From NCBI GenBank assembly GCA_019416065.1, contig DXYB01000029.1, positions 1 through 23,984 of the forward strand: a stretch of DNA of 23,984 nucleotides, in the 5' to 3' direction. Shown piece by piece: positions 22,351-23,984 of this stretch (within the stretch, counting starts at the first letter, position 1; every line of letters starts with the position of its first letter). The DNA is from Acidaminococcus sp. (GTDB lineage Bacteria; Bacillota; Negativicutes; Acidaminococcales; Acidaminococcaceae). The notes under the pieces were generated by a model. It did not search any database, was not told where the DNA came from, and saw only the letters and a list, made by a program, of their open reading frames with translations. The translations under genes were made by a program, and so were the position numbers.

Positions 22351-23845
22351 AATCTATTTCTGCTTTCTTTAGCTCTGCCAGGGCTTTATCATAGCGTTCT
22401 GTCATGGACGCATCCGGTTCGTCTCCCAATAGGCTTACAAGTATAATTGCCAGACTGGAAAATAGAAAGCCGGGGATGATTTCGTAGATGCCGGTGGCGC
22501 TTAGGAAATTCTTCCACAAAAGTACGGTGGTGCCGCCTACCACAATGCCGGCAAACGCCCCATTGGTGGTCATGCGTCTCCAGAATAAGGAGAAGAGGAC
22601 CAAAGGACCAAAGGACGCCCCAAACCCGGCCCAGGCATAGGAGACGATATTTAAGATCATGCTGTCAGGATTCAGCGCCAAAAATAGGGAAACGAGAGAA
22701 ACCACAATGATCATAAATCGACTCATGCGCACCAGTTCTCCGGCAGAGGCTTTGGGATTGATGAGAATTTTATAAAAATCCGTGGTGAAAGAAGACGCCG
22801 CTACCAATAGCTGGCTGTCCGAGGTGCTCATAATGGCACCCAAGATGCCGGAGGTGATAATTCCGGCCAGGAACGGATGGTAAAATTTTCCGCTGAGCTG
22901 AATGAATACGGTTTCGGCGGCCCCGCCTTTTAGAATGTCGCCAAGGTAAGCCCTTCCGGCAAGACCTACGCCCACTGCCATGAATAAAGAAATCACAACC
23001 CAGACCATGGCGATGTGGGTTGCCTGTTTAATGCTTTTAGGATCCCGGATGGCCATGAAGCGAACCAAAATATGGGGTTGTCCAAAATATCCCAGGCACC
23101 AGGCCAAAAGAGATAAAATCGCAAGGAAACTCAGCTCGCTGCCATCGGCACCCTTAAAAAGATTAAAATAATGGGGATTGATGGCATTCAGGCGAGCCAC
23201 CGTGGCTTCCACACCACCGATGGCATACATAGCGGTCAAAGGAACCACTAAAATAGAAAAGAACATCAAAAAGCCTTGGAACAAGTCTGTCCAGCAAACG
23301 GCAGAAAATCCGCCCATAAGCGTGTAGAAGACCACGATGCCGGCAGTGATGAAAAGAGAATAGCGATAATCCAGGCCAAAGGCGGTGTTAAACAGTTTAC
23401 CCCCTGCAACAAAGCTGGAGGATGTATAAATCACGAAAAAGATGAAAATAAAGACGGCGGACGCCAACCGCAATTTCTTATGCCGGTCCAGGAACCGGTT
23501 ATCGAAATATTCTGGGAGGGTGATGGAATTTCCCATTACATGGGTAAAAATTCGTAAACGTTTTGCCACAAATCGCCAATTCAGCCACGTCCCTAAGATT
23601 AGGCCTATGGCAATCCAGGAAGAACTGATCCCTGCCAGATAGGCATAGCCAGGAAGCCCCATAAGCATCCATCCGCTCATATCCGAAGCCTCTGCACTCA
23701 TGCTCGTTACCCAAGGCCCTAAGGCTCTTCCTCCCAGTGCGTAGCCTTCCATGTCCTCGTCTTTTTTATAGGTAATTAGCCCGATGCCCACCAGGACGGA
23801 AAAATATAAAACCAGTGCCGCTAGTGTGCTAAATGCCATATGCAT
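22349..23845 (-). CDS. putP: Sodium/proline symporter PutP
   Basis: PutP takes up proline with sodium across the cytoplasmic membrane. The 498-residue protein has the length and 13-helix profile of the SSS family. GGRALGPWVTSMSAEASDMSGW near 38-59 holds Asp55 and Ser57, at the same positions as the sodium-site residues of E. coli PutP, and GAIMSTSDSQLL carries the Ser-Thr pair of the second sodium site. The start at 23845 has GGGAG 7 nt upstream; the ATG at 23839 is less well placed. It is a single gene between its own promoter and the shared terminator. Proline or glutamate-family substrates would suit an amino-acid fermenter. Confidence 0.94.
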   Translation of the reverse strand: MHMAFSTLAALVLYFSVLVGIGLITYKKDEDMEGYALGGRALGPWVTSMSAEASDMSGWMLMGLPGYAYLAGISSSWIAIGLILGTWLNWRFVAKRLRIFTHVMGNSITLPEYFDNRFLDRHKKLRLASAVFIFIFFVIYTSSSFVAGGKLFNTAFGLDYRYSLFITAGIVVFYTLMGGFSAVCWTDLFQGFLMFFSILVVPLTAMYAIGGVEATVARLNAINPHYFNLFKGADGSELSFLAILSLLAWCLGYFGQPHILVRFMAIRDPKSIKQATHIAMVWVVISLFMAVGVGLAGRAYLGDILKGGAAETVFIQLSGKFYHPFLAGIITSGILGAIMSTSDSQLLVAASSFTTDFYKILINPKASAGELVRMSRFMIIVVSLVSLFLALNPDSMILNIVSYAWAGFGASFGPLVLFSLFWRRMTTNGAFAGIVVGGTTVLLWKNFLSATGIYEIIPGFLFSSLAIILVSLLGDEPDASMTERYDKALAELKKAEID

Positions 23846-23886
23846 TGCGCCACTCCCTTTCCTTTGCGCTTTTGTTGAATAGTCCT

Positions 23887-23915
23887 ATTATATAATGGAC
23901 AAAAAAAAGACGCAA
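23887..23915 (-). promoter_or_regulatory. Promoter of putP
   Basis: On the minus strand a -35 TTGCGT (23910-23915) and a -10 TATAAT (23887-23892) are separated by 17 nt. The start lies near 23880, giving a leader of about 35 nt. The remaining bases to the window edge are AT-rich, and I see no further gene in them. Confidence 0.6.
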
Positions 23916-23984
23916 CTAAGCAAAATTTTCCATGGCGTAAAATTTTTGTAAGTTGAATAAAAAAATAAGAGCATCCCAATTTCT

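Noticed and set aside
1..23984. Mobile elements, CRISPR arrays, toxin-antitoxin or phage-defence genes
   Set aside because: No transposase, integrase, direct-repeat array or recognised defence domain is seen; the tRNA cluster has no adjacent integrase or duplicated tRNA end.

Overview
The window is about 24 kb of chromosomal sequence from a low-to-mid GC Firmicute, by eye close to half G+C. The gene set fits that: cdaA-cdaR, a DHH-type manganese pyrophosphatase, rarA, an acpS-nnr pair, a HutP-family protein, strong GGAGG ribosome sites and tRNA genes with encoded CCA ends. An AMIN-domain amidase, a secreted M48 peptidase, fermentation-type enzymes and a sodium/amino-acid symporter suggest an anaerobic, possibly diderm lineage of the Negativicutes type (for example Acidaminococcaceae). 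This placement is inference; no 16S rRNA or marker search was possible. I see no insertion sequence, phage gene, CRISPR array or other mobile element.

Layout. At the left, reading leftwards, is an M20 amidohydrolase followed by an AzlC-type permease cut by the window edge. A divergent promoter region separates them from a rightward cluster: cdaA (c-di-AMP synthase), cdaR, a COG2509 FAD-dependent oxidoreductase and ppaC (pyrophosphatase), closed by a terminator. Next come a crotonase-family gene with its own promoter and a glycerol-dehydrogenase-like gene. The latter converges on a small leftward hypothetical gene through a long bidirectional terminator hairpin. A HutP-like gene precedes a His-Gln-Lys-Leu tRNA operon that has a near-consensus promoter and a terminator. 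Then follow an M48 metallopeptidase and an FkbM-type methyltransferase overlapping by 4 nt.

From 12.1 to 17.75 kb runs one apparent transcription unit: a TrpXYZ-type amino-acid ABC importer (lipoprotein, permease, ATPase), a PLP-dependent decarboxylase of the diaminopimelate decarboxylase family, and a ClC chloride transporter whose start overlaps the decarboxylase stop by 4 nt. It ends in a terminator. After it come rarA, acpS-nnr and an AMIN/Amidase_3 cell-wall hydrolase with a TTG start. A bidirectional terminator separates this last gene from the leftward putP.

Most of the window is housekeeping. The parts most worth a second look are the importer-decarboxylase-ClC unit (an acid-resistance-like arrangement), the ClC protein with Ile where the internal proton glutamate is expected, the crotonase lacking one of its two catalytic glutamates, the HutP-like protein without the full histidine triad, dyads over two promoters, and the frequent use of extended -10 promoters. 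I did not find a convincing wholly new system.
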